A stretch of 43,276 nt of DNA. Origin: Lachnospiraceae bacterium (GTDB lineage: Bacteria; Bacillota; Clostridia; Lachnospirales; Lachnospiraceae). The translations under genes were made by a program, and so were the position numbers. Location of the stretch: assembly GCA_015057635.1 (NCBI GenBank), contig SVEB01000025.1:1-43276 (forward strand), read 5' to 3'. This document shows, in pieces, positions 34,977 to 43,219 of this stretch; the stretch's first letter is position 1, and each line of letters starts with the position of its first letter. The notes under the pieces were generated by a model. That model worked only from the letters and a program-made list of their open reading frames with translations, did not search any database and was not told the origin of the DNA.

Positions 34977-35744
34977 ATGCAGAAAATTAAATTTGAAAAG
35001 CTTGGAGAATTAGACCAGCGTTCCAATGAATCTTATAAGACATTACGTACCAATATACAGTTTTGCGGCAGTGAAGTTAAGACTATTTTAGTAACAAGCA
35101 CCACACAGAATGAAGGAAAGAGTTCGGTATCTTTTAATCTTGCCAGATCCTTTGCGGAGAACGGAAACCGTGTTATTTTAGTAGATGCTGATTTAAGAAA
35201 ATCGGTATTAGCCGGCCGTTATGGCGTTTCCGATACATCAGTAGGCCTGTCCTATTATCTGTCCGGACAGAAGGAAATGGATGAGATCGTGAATGCTACC
35301 AATATTCCAAATATGGATATTATTTTTGCCGGAAAGGTTCCACCTAACCCATCCGAATTATTAGGAAGCGATGCCTTTAAAAAGTTGCTTGATACATTAA
35401 GAAATCAATACGATTACGTTATTATCGATACGCCTCCTCTTGGATATGTAATCGACAGTGCAGTTGTTGCACCAAACTGTGACGGAACCATTATGGTGAT
35501 CGAGAATAATGCAATAAGCTACCGCGCAGCACAGGAAGTTATGGAACAGTTAGAACGGGTAAATTCCAGAATCTTAGGTGTTGTATTAAACAAAGTGGTG
35601 CTGCAGAAGAAAGACAAGTATTATAGTCACTACTATACACGGTATGGGGAAGAGACCAAAAAGAGTCAAAAAAAAAACAAACAATTGACTAATATCGATA
35701 AAGAAAAGAAGGAAGTAGAGGAAGTCTGGAACATGATTCGATAA
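34977..35744 (+). CDS. CpsD/CapB-like tyrosine kinase (BY-kinase)
   Basis: A 255-aa autophosphorylating kinase. Walker A TSTTQNEGKSSVSFNLA (near residue 41), Walker A' VILVDADLRKS and Walker B YDYVIIDTPPLG are intact. A C-terminal tyrosine cluster is seen in KKDKYYSHYYTRYGEE (about residues 215-230). An A10 homopolymer (about 35669-35678) follows in codons for KKSQKKNKQ; slippage there would change only the last 25 residues. It lies 18 bp after the Wzz-like gene behind GAAGGGAG. The pair regulates polysaccharide assembly; its target cluster is not in this window. Confidence 0.92.
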   Translation: MQKIKFEKLGELDQRSNESYKTLRTNIQFCGSEVKTILVTSTTQNEGKSSVSFNLARSFAENGNRVILVDADLRKSVLAGRYGVSDTSVGLSYYLSGQKEMDEIVNATNIPNMDIIFAGKVPPNPSELLGSDAFKKLLDTLRNQYDYVIIDTPPLGYVIDSAVVAPNCDGTIMVIENNAISYRAAQEVMEQLERVNSRILGVVLNKVVLQKKDKYYSHYYTRYGEETKKSQKKNKQLTNIDKEKKEVEEVWNMIR

Positions 35745-35770
35745 TAGTTAAGACACTTTGTTGTCAAATA

Positions 35771-35812
35771 AAGAGCCATCACTCTCAGTATAGAGGGGGA
35801 TGGCTCTTTTTA
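35771..35812 (+). terminator. Terminator of the Wzz-like / BY-kinase pair
   Basis: AAGAGCCATC pairs with GATGGCTCTT, with an inner CTCT/GAGG helix, followed by TTT. Confidence 0.88.
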
Positions 35813-35872
35813 ACGGGGGCGCACGAAACATTTGCCTCAGCGGGACAAAGCTACGTTATTCCATGAGTTTTG

Positions 35873-36526
35873 TCAGATCGTCATGACACCGCCAAACTGG
35901 GCGAGATAGTCTTCCAAGTCTTTGTAAGAAGGGCAGTAGAGGCCCACTTTTCGCCAGAAGGACCGGTCATGGTTTAAGTGAAGGAGATGGCACAGTTCAT
36001 GAATCACGACGTAATCGATCGCGGCAGGATGGGACATGGAAAGGCGATAATTAAAAGTCAGCTCTTTTTTTGAATTGCAGGTGCCCCACGACTTAGGGGA
36101 ATCTACAATTGTGATGCCAGAGGATTTAACCCCAATGATTCCTTCATAATGGCGTACCCGCTCTTTGACGATCTCTCTTGTTTTTGAGGTATAAAACTGC
36201 TTTAGAGCAGAACGGGTCTCTTCTTCACTATCCGGGATGGTGGGAAGAAGATCCTTTAATGTGGCGACACGCCCAAGAAAGAGAAATTTCTCTTCGTCTT
36301 CATAGGTTTTCTGTCTGGTGATTACCACCCGGTTTTCCAATCTTTTGTACACATCTAAAATCTGTTTTTTATTCCTTTTTACAAAAGCGAGGATATCTGC
36401 TTCTGGTGTTTTCTTTGGGACTTTTGCCGTAACAAGTCCTTCCGGTGTCACATCAAGAACCATTTTCTCACGCTTGCCGTACTGGACGGTCACATGAATG
36501 GTCCGTTCATCTAGGATAAGTTCCAT
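35873..36526 (-). CDS. YgjP-like (DUF45) zinc metallopeptidase
   Basis: A 217-aa protein of the YgjP / SprT-like family. The zinc motif VIHELCHLLHLNHDRSFWRKV (near residue 172) contains HExxH and a third His at the expected spacing, and SPKSWGTCNSKKELTFNYRL is the other family hallmark. Residues 1-75 form the usual N-terminal beta/helix region. AAAAGGAGC precedes ATG, which directly abuts the stop (TAA) of the upstream 75-codon gene, so the two are coupled. The substrate is unknown. Confidence 0.88.
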   Translation of the reverse strand: MELILDERTIHVTVQYGKREKMVLDVTPEGLVTAKVPKKTPEADILAFVKRNKKQILDVYKRLENRVVITRQKTYEDEEKFLFLGRVATLKDLLPTIPDSEEETRSALKQFYTSKTREIVKERVRHYEGIIGVKSSGITIVDSPKSWGTCNSKKELTFNYRLSMSHPAAIDYVVIHELCHLLHLNHDRSFWRKVGLYCPSYKDLEDYLAQFGGVMTI

Positions 36527-36754
36527 TTAATGCTCCTTTTCGTCTCGGTTTAAAAGATCTAACAGCGAGTGGCGAAGCAGATAGTGATAGGCTTCGCAAA
36601 GTTCCTCACAGCTGTGGGTGTCATCCGTCAGACCCCATTTTTTAATCGTATCTGCAATCATTTTTATGGTTATCTTTTCAAATGGTACAGTCACTACTAG
36701 CCTCTTAAAACAGTTTGCTAATTCATGTTTGATCTGATCCTTTTTTGCATCCAT
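36527..36754 (-). CDS. Short TetR-N-like stub, coupled to the metallopeptidase
   Basis: A 75-aa protein beginning MDAKKDQIKHELANCFKRLV. Residues 8-37, including VPFEKITIKMIADTI, resemble helices 1-2 of a TetR-family DNA-binding domain. After ADTI the expected recognition helix (ordinarily G.SR.TFY.HF) is missing and KKWGLTDDTHSCEELCEAYH follows. The ligand domain is absent altogether. It may be a remnant of a regulator or a repurposed small protein; the stop-start junction with the YgjP gene suggests it is still translated. Confidence 0.6.
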   Translation of the reverse strand: MDAKKDQIKHELANCFKRLVVTVPFEKITIKMIADTIKKWGLTDDTHSCEELCEAYHYLLRHSLLDLLNRDEKEH

Positions 36755-37215
36755 TGCATTTTCCTGTTTCTTAAAACATGATTTTATTCATTCTGCTTCA
36801 GTGCTCATATTGATACCATTATACCATATTAGCAGTTCAAAATACAATGTAAGCAGAAGCTGGATACAATTTATAGAAACTGTATCCAAAGTGATACAAA
36901 ATCGGAAAGTGTACGCCATAGGGGCTAGAATATTGTGTAATCAATCCTAAAAGTTTCAAATCAAAACCTACGGTAAGTTTTGAGCAAAACCTGTTCAGTG
37001 AATAAGTTTGTATAGAAAAGAATAGATTTTGTTGAGCGGCTTAATTCATTCGGATCGGCAGCTATTGTGGTGGTGACAATCGCAGCAGTGCTTGCCGCAA
37101 GTTTCATGGTGTTTAAAAGACAGGATGTCTAGGAAAGAATGGAGTAATTTCAATCCAAATGCAAATACTTTTACTAATTTCAGTAAAATAAAAGATTCGT
37201 AAAAGGGTGATAGTG
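36755..37215. other. Intergenic stretch with an ABC permease remnant
   Basis: Contains the remnant at 37016-37132. The rest shows only a promoter-sized AT-rich region and no clear hairpin. Confidence 0.5.
37016..37132 (+). pseudogene. C-terminal remnant of an ABC-2-type permease
   Basis: A 38-codon open stretch after a TAG ends with a natural stop. It reads KRIDFVERLNSFGSAAIVVV, then TIAAVLAASFMVFKRQDV. One hydrophobic helix followed by the short basic FKRQDV tail is how ABC-2 permeases end. There is no start codon, ribosome site or preceding coding sequence, so it is the leftover 3' end of a deleted transporter. Confidence 0.65.
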
Positions 37216-38112
37216 ATGGCATATACAAACAGAAGGCTGACACAGGCATATCATGAAGCAAAGGTAAAATATTTTGATGAGAACTCTAAAATTATATTCT
37301 TTAGTGACTCTCACCGTGGGGATGACTCCCTTTCCGACGAGTTCATAAGAAATCAGACTCTGATGCTCGGGGCACTTCAGTATTATTACAAGGAAGGCTT
37401 TACGTATATTGAAAATGGAGACGGAGATGATCTATGGGAGCATGCTCATTTTAAACATATTCGGGCGGCGCATACCGATATTTTTACGATTATGAAGAAA
37501 TTCTATGATGCCGGACGGTATATCATGATCTATGGAAATCACAATATTTTTATGCGTAATAGGCTATATGTAAAGGCATATTATTACTACTTTCATGATG
37601 AATACAAGGATGAGGATGTGGAGCTGTTTAAAGGGATCAGACCAATTGAGTCTCTTGTTTTAAAGCAGAAAAAGACCGGGCAGGAGATTTTGGTGCTGCA
37701 TGGACATCAGGGAGATCTGATGAATGATCAGCTATGGTTTGTCAATATGCTATTACTTCGATATTTCTGGCGTTTCATGCATGTGGTAGGATTCAGGAAT
37801 CCGGCAAGTCCGGCTAAGAATCAGGCGAAACGTCATAAGGTGGAGAAACAGTATACGAAGTGGATTGCGAAGCATCGGATGATGCTGATCTGCGGCCATA
37901 CCCATAGAATGAAGTTCCCAAAGAAAGGGCAGCTCCCTTACTTTAACAGCGGATGCTGCATCCATACAAAGGGCATCAGCGGTATTGAGATCCAGAATAA
38001 TGAGATCATGCTTGTGCAGTGGAGAGTGGAGGCGGATGACAGCGGTGTGCTGCGGATCCGAAGACATGTAATTCGGGGGCCGGAGCCGGTTGAGAAGTTT
38101 GATATGAGATAA
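37216..38112 (+). CDS. Calcineurin-like metallophosphoesterase
   Basis: A 298-aa enzyme. The start at ATG 37216 has AGGG 8 bases upstream; GTG at 37207 is too close to it. All five metal motifs are present: FFSDSHRGD, NGDGDDLWE, YGNHN, LHGHQGD and CGHTH. The region between resembles the UDP-2,3-diacylglucosamine hydrolase-like (LpxH-type) group, but Firmicutes have no lipid A, so the substrate is some other phosphodiester or pyrophosphate. No signal peptide. Monocistronic, no clear terminator seen. Confidence 0.88.
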   Translation: MAYTNRRLTQAYHEAKVKYFDENSKIIFFSDSHRGDDSLSDEFIRNQTLMLGALQYYYKEGFTYIENGDGDDLWEHAHFKHIRAAHTDIFTIMKKFYDAGRYIMIYGNHNIFMRNRLYVKAYYYYFHDEYKDEDVELFKGIRPIESLVLKQKKTGQEILVLHGHQGDLMNDQLWFVNMLLLRYFWRFMHVVGFRNPASPAKNQAKRHKVEKQYTKWIAKHRMMLICGHTHRMKFPKKGQLPYFNSGCCIHTKGISGIEIQNNEIMLVQWRVEADDSGVLRIRRHVIRGPEPVEKFDMR

Positions 38113-38366
38113 TCATAATCTCATCTGCTGGTGTTAAAAAAATAGTACCGTATGGAAACATGGATGGAATATATTACAACCAGGCGGAGTGGAAATAATG
38201 CATCTGTTTACTTGACCTAATGGAAAAATTATTGTAAACTATTAAACTAGGGAATAAAAAGAAGCTTAATTGGAGAAGATAATAAGCTTATTTTGTCAGG
38301 TCCGTATAAAAAAGATATCAAATTTAGAATCATACAATATAAGTAGATTGGGAAATGAGGTAACAA

Positions 38367-38927
38367 ATGCAAGAATCTTTAAATGAAGAGTATTTGAAGG
38401 AATTAAAGGACGTAATGATCTCGGGAGAAGCAGCAACCGGATTAAAGGAATGCTTAAGCTTTTATACAAAACCGAAATTATTAGAAATTTCTACAAGATA
38501 CGGGATTACAAATTCCAAGCTTAAAAAAGAAGAAATTGTAAATCAGCTTGCTGAAAAGATTGAAGAAGCAGTTCACAATGAATTACAGGAAATCTTTGAA
38601 GGCGAAAGAGCAGAAGTAATTGAACAGTTAAAGACGATTTCCATGAAGAAATTCAAGGCAGGGGATGCAGATGTGATTTCTACATTTATGCGTTACCGTC
38701 TGTTTGGTTTCCTTTATTTCTTCTTAGATAAGAAAAGTGAAGAGTTCCGGATTGTGATTCCAGATGAGATCAGAACTGTGTTTGAAGCAATTCAGATTGT
38801 AAAAAAACCAATGCAGGCGGCACCGGTTCATCCAGCAGCAAGACCTGCAAAAGCTTTAAAAATTGGTAGAAATGATAAATGTCCTTGTGGAAGCGGCAAG
38901 AAATATAAGTTCTGTTGCGGACGCTAA
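38367..38927 (+). CDS. SEC-C motif protein
   Basis: A 186-aa soluble protein with GAGG before ATG. Residues 1-135 are helical with a SAP-like stretch ([29 protein letters not shown]). An A/P-rich linker leads to a C-terminal SEC-C zinc motif, [20 protein letters not shown], with the CxC..CC/H ligands. SEC-C modules are found on SecA and on many small adaptor proteins that bind ribosomes or SecB. The precise role is unknown. A terminator follows at 38956. Confidence 0.85.
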   Translation: MQESLNEEYLKELKDVMISGEAATGLKECLSFYTKPKLLEISTRYGITNSKLKKEEIVNQLAEKIEEAVHNELQEIFEGERAEVIEQLKTISMKKFKAGDADVISTFMRYRLFGFLYFFLDKKSEEFRIVIPDEIRTVFEAIQIVKKPMQAAPVHPAARPAKALKIGRNDKCPCGSGKKYKFCCGR

Positions 38928-38955
38928 GCAAATAAAAGGATAATATAAAAATGGC

Positions 38956-38999
38956 ACAGGGATACGGCACTTTCATAGTGTTGTTACCCTGTCTTTTTT
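38956..38999 (+). terminator. Terminator of the SEC-C gene
   Basis: ACAGGG..CACT pairs with AGTG..CCCTGT, followed by CTTTTTT. Confidence 0.85.
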
Positions 39000-39069
39000 C
39001 ATTCATAGGAATATTCTCTGAACGTTCTTATGAATGAAAACTCTTGGTGGAATACGCACGAAGCATGTT

Positions 39070-39124
39070 ATAAACTGGCATGCTAAATGAATAACAAACT
39101 GGCAGTTTACCAACTGCCAGTTTT
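39070..39124 (+). promoter_or_regulatory. Leader hairpin with repeated ACTGGCA upstream of pyridoxamine kinase
   Basis: AAACTGGCAGTT (39096-39107) and AACTGCCAGTTT (39112-39123) form an exact 12-bp stem around TACC and end in a short T-run. The segment ATAAACTGGCA (39070-39080) repeats the 5' arm sequence and could pair with the 3' arm instead. It lies 41 bp before the kinase start. It may be an attenuator or just a terminator for an upstream transcript. Confidence 0.5.
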
Positions 39125-39164
39125 CATATACTATCATAAGAAACTAAAAAAGGAGAGAGGAAAA

Positions 39165-40001
39165 GTGTCACATAATACGCAGAAAAAAATAGCAGCAATC
39201 AATGACATATCCGGCTTTGGCAAATGTTCCATGACCGTAACGCTTCCGATTGTCTCCTATCTGAAGGTACAGTGCAACCCCGTTCCAACGTCTATATTTT
39301 CCAATCATACCGCTTATCCAAGCTTTTTCTTCGATGATTATACCGATCGCATGGTTCCCTATATGCAGGAATGGAAAAAGCTTGGGCTTAAGTTTGATGG
39401 GATTATGTCAGGATATTTAGGCTCAAAAGAGCAGATTCAGATGGTTAAGACTTTTATAGATGAATTTCGAACGGATCAGACAATTGTTCTGATCGATCCG
39501 GTTATGGGGGATAACGGAAAGACCTATTCCATTTATACAGAAGAAATGTGTGAAGCAATGAAGGGCTTGGTTCATTATGCGGACATCCTGACACCAAATC
39601 TGACTGAGGCATGTATCTTAACGGATACTCCTTATAAAGAGGAGCAGTGGAAGATGAAGGAACTGGTGGCAATGGCAGAAAGTCTTGCCGGTAAAGGACC
39701 GGATAAGGTAGTGATCACCGGCATTCGTCAGGGAGATTTCATTGCGAATCTTGTGTATGAGAAAGGAAAAGAATACCGGATCTTAAGAACCCATAAAGTA
39801 GGAACCGGAAGATCCGGAACAGGAGATATCTTTGCATCAATTGTAGCGGCTGATGCGGTGAATGGCGTGGACTTCGGCCGTTCGGTAAAAAAGGCCTCCT
39901 CTTTCATTAAAAAATGCATTAAGCGTTCTATTGAGCTAGACATTCCAAGGGCAGACGGGGTTTGCTTTGAGGAACTGCTGCATACTTTAAAGATCAATTA
40001 A
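39165..40001 (+). CDS. Pyridoxamine/pyridoxal kinase
   Basis: A 278-aa ribokinase-fold enzyme that phosphorylates vitamin B6 vitamers. The start was set at GTG 39165, with AGGAG followed by AGAGGAAAA before it; the frame is open to 39087 but covers the leader hairpin. Motifs: INDISGFGKCSMTVTLPI near the N-terminus, DPVMGDNGKTY, TPNLTEACIL, and the catalytic anion hole GTGRSGTGDIFAS with the active-site Asp. This matches the PdxY/PdxK group, in the clostridial form lacking the usual E. coli N-terminus. PLP made here serves, among others, the cysteine synthase family enzyme. Confidence 0.9.
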   Translation: MSHNTQKKIAAINDISGFGKCSMTVTLPIVSYLKVQCNPVPTSIFSNHTAYPSFFFDDYTDRMVPYMQEWKKLGLKFDGIMSGYLGSKEQIQMVKTFIDEFRTDQTIVLIDPVMGDNGKTYSIYTEEMCEAMKGLVHYADILTPNLTEACILTDTPYKEEQWKMKELVAMAESLAGKGPDKVVITGIRQGDFIANLVYEKGKEYRILRTHKVGTGRSGTGDIFASIVAADAVNGVDFGRSVKKASSFIKKCIKRSIELDIPRADGVCFEELLHTLKIN

Positions 40002-40064
40002 AGAAAGAATGAAAAAGCTGTCAGGAAACGATAGAGAGAATGGGATGAAAACACACCCCGCCAT

Positions 40065-40949
40065 TTATTCGATAAAGTCTTCCGGCAGCTTGTTCTGACT
40101 TTTAAACTCTTTTGGAGAGACACCGTATTCTTTTTTAAATGCCCGGTAAAAGCTTGTATAGTCTCCAAATCCATATAGTTCCACAACTTTTGTAAACGGC
40201 ATTCCGGAAAGGATGCCGTTTTTGCATGCCTGGAGACGTTTGTTTAAGATATACTGGTGCAGGGATATGCCCATGTTTTCCTTAAAAGTATGTGAAATAT
40301 GATATTTGCTTACATAAAAGAATTCCGATAAAAAATCAAGGGATAGGTCATCGGCCAGATGCCGGTTGATATAATCACAGATATTCAAGTACAGCACATT
40401 CCGATATTCAGGTTTGATCTGATTTGCCATATCGTAAGTAATCCGGTTCAAATGAAGCAGGAAGGAAGAGATCATCAGCTGCATGTTCAGTTCTCGGAAA
40501 GGCTTGGTCCCGTTTTTCTCCTCAATCATATCTAAGAGTTCCCCCTGAATTTTCTGGTGGGTGATGAAATCCGTGCGAAAACGGTAAAATCGTTTCTCAC
40601 TCACATAGTCAAAGCTGTAGGAAAAATCATGGGAGCGTCTGCATAATTCATTATAGTATTCTTTACTGATCCATAGGATAAAACGCCGATAGGCTTTATT
40701 GGCGGAATTAAAAATTGGGTAATGGGGAATGCCTGGTGGGATCAAAAGATAGTCGCCGGGAGAAAAGGGATAGGAAATCCCATCCACCATATAGGTCACA
40801 TCCCCCTCCATAAAGAAATAGAATTCATAATAATCATGCGAATGAGGGGATACATGATTTAAGTTCTTGTCATTGTAATAGAAGATCTCATAATCCGGTG
40901 CCTGCATATACTGGCGTTTATTAAAACCGGTAAATAACTCCTTTTGCAT
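40065..40949 (-). CDS. AraC-family regulator, likely of hexuronate use
   Basis: A 294-aa regulator with an N-terminal cupin (HVSPHSHDYYEFYFFMEGDV, SPGDYLLIPPGIPHYPIF) and a C-terminal double helix-turn-helix (LSLDFLSEFFYVSKYHISHT, FTKVVELYGFGDYTSFYRAF, KKEYGVSPKEF). It is divergent from uxuA with about 190 bp between, so it probably activates the uxuA-oxidoreductase operon in answer to a uronate or an intermediate; ligand inferred from context. Its C-terminal end faces the pyridoxamine kinase at 60 bp. Confidence 0.9.
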   Translation of the reverse strand: MQKELFTGFNKRQYMQAPDYEIFYYNDKNLNHVSPHSHDYYEFYFFMEGDVTYMVDGISYPFSPGDYLLIPPGIPHYPIFNSANKAYRRFILWISKEYYNELCRRSHDFSYSFDYVSEKRFYRFRTDFITHQKIQGELLDMIEEKNGTKPFRELNMQLMISSFLLHLNRITYDMANQIKPEYRNVLYLNICDYINRHLADDLSLDFLSEFFYVSKYHISHTFKENMGISLHQYILNKRLQACKNGILSGMPFTKVVELYGFGDYTSFYRAFKKEYGVSPKEFKSQNKLPEDFIE

Positions 40950-41072
40950 AGTGTCCCTTTCAGAATATGGTATTTTATTTGTTAAAATGTATAAAAAATA
41001 TTACGAAAATTAGATTTGTATAGCAATAATAACATAAAAGCGCAAATTTTGCAATGTTGTCAGCAACTATGT

Positions 41073-41104
41073 CAATGGCTGAATCGGCCATTGTAAGATA
41101 TAAT
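41073..41104 (+). promoter_or_regulatory. Promoter and palindromic operator of the uxuA operon
   Basis: TATAAT at 41099-41104 is the -10 box. The 21-bp palindrome CAATGGC-TGAATCG-GCCATTG (41073-41093) lies over the -35 position, where no good TTGACA is found. A GCAAATTTTGC near-palindrome is at 41042-41052. The palindrome could bind a repressor (LacI or GntR type) in addition to the AraC protein. Confidence 0.55.
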
Positions 41105-41142
41105 AACGACATAAACAAACGAAAGAAATTCGGAGGTAACTT

Positions 41143-42192
41143 ATGAAATTATCCTTTAGATGGTATGGTGAAGACGACAAAGTAACATTGCAGAATATCA
41201 GACAGATTCCAGGAATGCATTCTATTGTTACAGCAGTATACGATGTTCCGGTTGGCGAAGTATGGAGCAGAGAGAGCATCGCACGTTTAAAGAAGCAGGT
41301 TGAAGATGCCGGCCTTGCATTTGATGTGATTGAAAGCGTTCCGGTTCATGAAGATATCAAGTTAGGAAAAGAAACAAGAGACCGTTATATCGAAAACTAT
41401 TGTGAAAATATCAGACGTCTTGGTGAAGCCGGCGTAAAGTGCATCTGTTATAATTTCATGCCGGTATTTGACTGGACAAGAACACAGCTTGATCATGTGT
41501 TGGAAGATGGTTCTACCTCCTTAGTATATTATCAGGAACAGGTTGATCAGGTAAATCCATTGGAAAGCGACTCTGACTTAACGCTTCCGGGATGGGATGC
41601 AAGTTATACAAGAGATGAGTTAAAAGCAGTGGTAGCACAGTACAATGCGATGACAGAAGATGATTTATGGAATAACTTACAGTACTTCTTAGAAAAAATC
41701 ATTCCGGTTGCGGCAGAATACGATATCAACATGGCAATCCATGAAGATGATCCTTGCTGGTCCATCTTTGGTCTTCCAAGAATCATCACATGTGAAGAAA
41801 ACCTGGACCGCTTCCTAAAGTTAGTAGATGACAAACATAATGGTATTACCTTATGTGCAGGTTCTTTAGGATGCTCCAATCAGAATGATGTAGCAAAGAT
41901 GGCAGCAAAATATGCTGCAATGGGAAGAATCCATTTTGTTCATATGAGAAATGTGGCAATCTTAGAGAATGGATTTGAAGAAAGAGCACATTTATCCAGC
42001 TGTGGATCCTTAGATATGTTTGCGATTATGAAAGCGCTTTATGACAATGGATTTGATGGCTATGTAAGACCGGATCACGGACGTATGATCTGGGGAGAGA
42101 CAGGCCGTGCCGGATATGGTTTATATGACAGAGCACTTGGTGCAACTTACTTAAATGGCTTATGGGAAGCAATCGATAAGATGAGTAAATAA
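41143..42192 (+). CDS. uxuA: Mannonate dehydratase
   Basis: A 349-aa enzyme that dehydrates D-mannonate to 2-keto-3-deoxygluconate in glucuronate breakdown. Family-typical start [20 protein letters not shown] with [20 protein letters not shown]. Metal and substrate residues are carried by [46 protein letters not shown] and [14 protein letters not shown]. The length is that of the Firmicutes form. GGAGG lies 6-7 bases before ATG. First gene of an operon with the SDR oxidoreductase, 25 bp apart. Confidence 0.95.
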   Translation: MKLSFRWYGEDDKVTLQNIRQIPGMHSIVTAVYDVPVGEVWSRESIARLKKQVEDAGLAFDVIESVPVHEDIKLGKETRDRYIENYCENIRRLGEAGVKCICYNFMPVFDWTRTQLDHVLEDGSTSLVYYQEQVDQVNPLESDSDLTLPGWDASYTRDELKAVVAQYNAMTEDDLWNNLQYFLEKIIPVAAEYDINMAIHEDDPCWSIFGLPRIITCEENLDRFLKLVDDKHNGITLCAGSLGCSNQNDVAKMAAKYAAMGRIHFVHMRNVAILENGFEERAHLSSCGSLDMFAIMKALYDNGFDGYVRPDHGRMIWGETGRAGYGLYDRALGATYLNGLWEAIDKMSK

Positions 42193-42217
42193 TAACGAAT
42201 AGAAAGAGGATACGATT

Positions 42218-43066
42218 ATGGGTTTAACATTTGGAACAGACTTAACAGGAAAAGTGGCAGTAGTAACCGGAGCAGGCGGCGTATTATGCGGTATGTTCGC
42301 AAAGACATTAGCAGAAGCAGGCGCTAAGGTAGCATTATTAGATTTGAATGAAGACGCAGCAAGAGGCATTGCGGATGAAATCGTTGCAAATGGCGGTGTT
42401 GCAAAGGCATATAAGGTAAATGTTTTACAGAAGGATAACTTAGAAGAAGTACATGCAAAAGTGTTATTAGACTTAGGCCCATGCGATATCCTGTTAAATG
42501 GTGCAGGCGGCAATAATGCAAGAGCCAACACAACAAAGGAATACTTTGAGATGGGGGATATCGAAGCAGATACCGTAAGCTTCTTTGACCTTGACCAGAG
42601 CGGTGTTGAGTTCGTATTTAACTTAAACTTTATCGGAACTCTTCTTCCTAGCCAGGTATTTGCAAAGGATATGATTGGCCGTACCGGATGCAATATCATC
42701 AATGTATCTTCCATGAATGCGTACACACCACTTACCAAGATCCCTGCATACAGCGGTGCTAAGGCTGCAATCAGCAACTTCACTCAGTGGTTAGCGGTAC
42801 ACTTCTCCAAAGTCGGTATCCGTGTTAACGCACTTGCACCAGGCTTCTTTGTAACAAAACAGAATGAGAAGTTACTATTTAATGAAGACGGCACACCAAC
42901 GGAAAGATCTAAGAAGATCATCGCAGCAACTCCAATGGGACGTTACGGCGAAGCGGAAGAATTAAACGGTACCTTATTATACCTGATTAATAACGAAGCA
43001 GCTGGTTTCGTAACAGGTGTTGTAATCCCAATCGACGGCGGATTCTCTGCTTACTCCGGAGTATAA
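42218..43066 (+). CDS. SDR-family D-mannonate oxidoreductase (fructuronate reductase)
   Basis: A 282-aa short-chain dehydrogenase that reduces D-fructuronate to D-mannonate, the step before UxuA. Visible: cofactor loop GKVAVVTGAGGVLCGMFAKT, acidic LLDLNED (Asp after strand 2 suggests NAD(H)), NGAGG, the catalytic Ser in INVSSMNAY and the YSGAKAAI Tyr/Lys pair, then NALAPGFF. It belongs to the YjmF-like SDR group that replaces the unrelated E. coli UxuB in many Firmicutes. GAAAGAGGA precedes ATG. The operon ends at the 43151-43219 hairpin. Confidence 0.9.
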   Translation: MGLTFGTDLTGKVAVVTGAGGVLCGMFAKTLAEAGAKVALLDLNEDAARGIADEIVANGGVAKAYKVNVLQKDNLEEVHAKVLLDLGPCDILLNGAGGNNARANTTKEYFEMGDIEADTVSFFDLDQSGVEFVFNLNFIGTLLPSQVFAKDMIGRTGCNIINVSSMNAYTPLTKIPAYSGAKAAISNFTQWLAVHFSKVGIRVNALAPGFFVTKQNEKLLFNEDGTPTERSKKIIAATPMGRYGEAEELNGTLLYLINNEAAGFVTGVVIPIDGGFSAYSGV

Positions 43067-43109
43067 AAGGATTAGGGATGGAGGGCTGAGGAAAGAAGAG
43101 TCTAGGAGC

Positions 43110-43219
43110 TGATTCCATTCCGAATGTTCGGATTCGTGAGCAAAAAAATGGCCCTTGTTCTTTGGCTGGCAGACAGAAAAAATACTGACTGCCAGGTAAA
43201 GAACAAGGGCTGTTTTTTA
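43110..43219. terminator. Bidirectional terminator containing a partial hairpin-family core (E)
   Basis: The stem GCCCTTGTTCTTT..CTGGCAG (43151-43172) pairs with CTGCCAG..AAAGAACAAGGGC (43189-43210). A T-run follows (43213-43218), and seven A-rich bases at 43142-43148 give a T-run on the minus strand, so it ends both the uxuA operon and the gene at the right edge. Just upstream, ATGTTCGGATTCGTGAGC (43127-43144) resembles the left core of elements B and D, and the apex GGCAGACAG is shared with element A. The right core and outer arm are missing. It is a degenerate or half copy. Confidence 0.8.

Noticed and set aside
37046..37261. 71-codon minus-strand frame
   Set aside because: It is the antisense shadow of the permease remnant and the start of the phosphoesterase gene.
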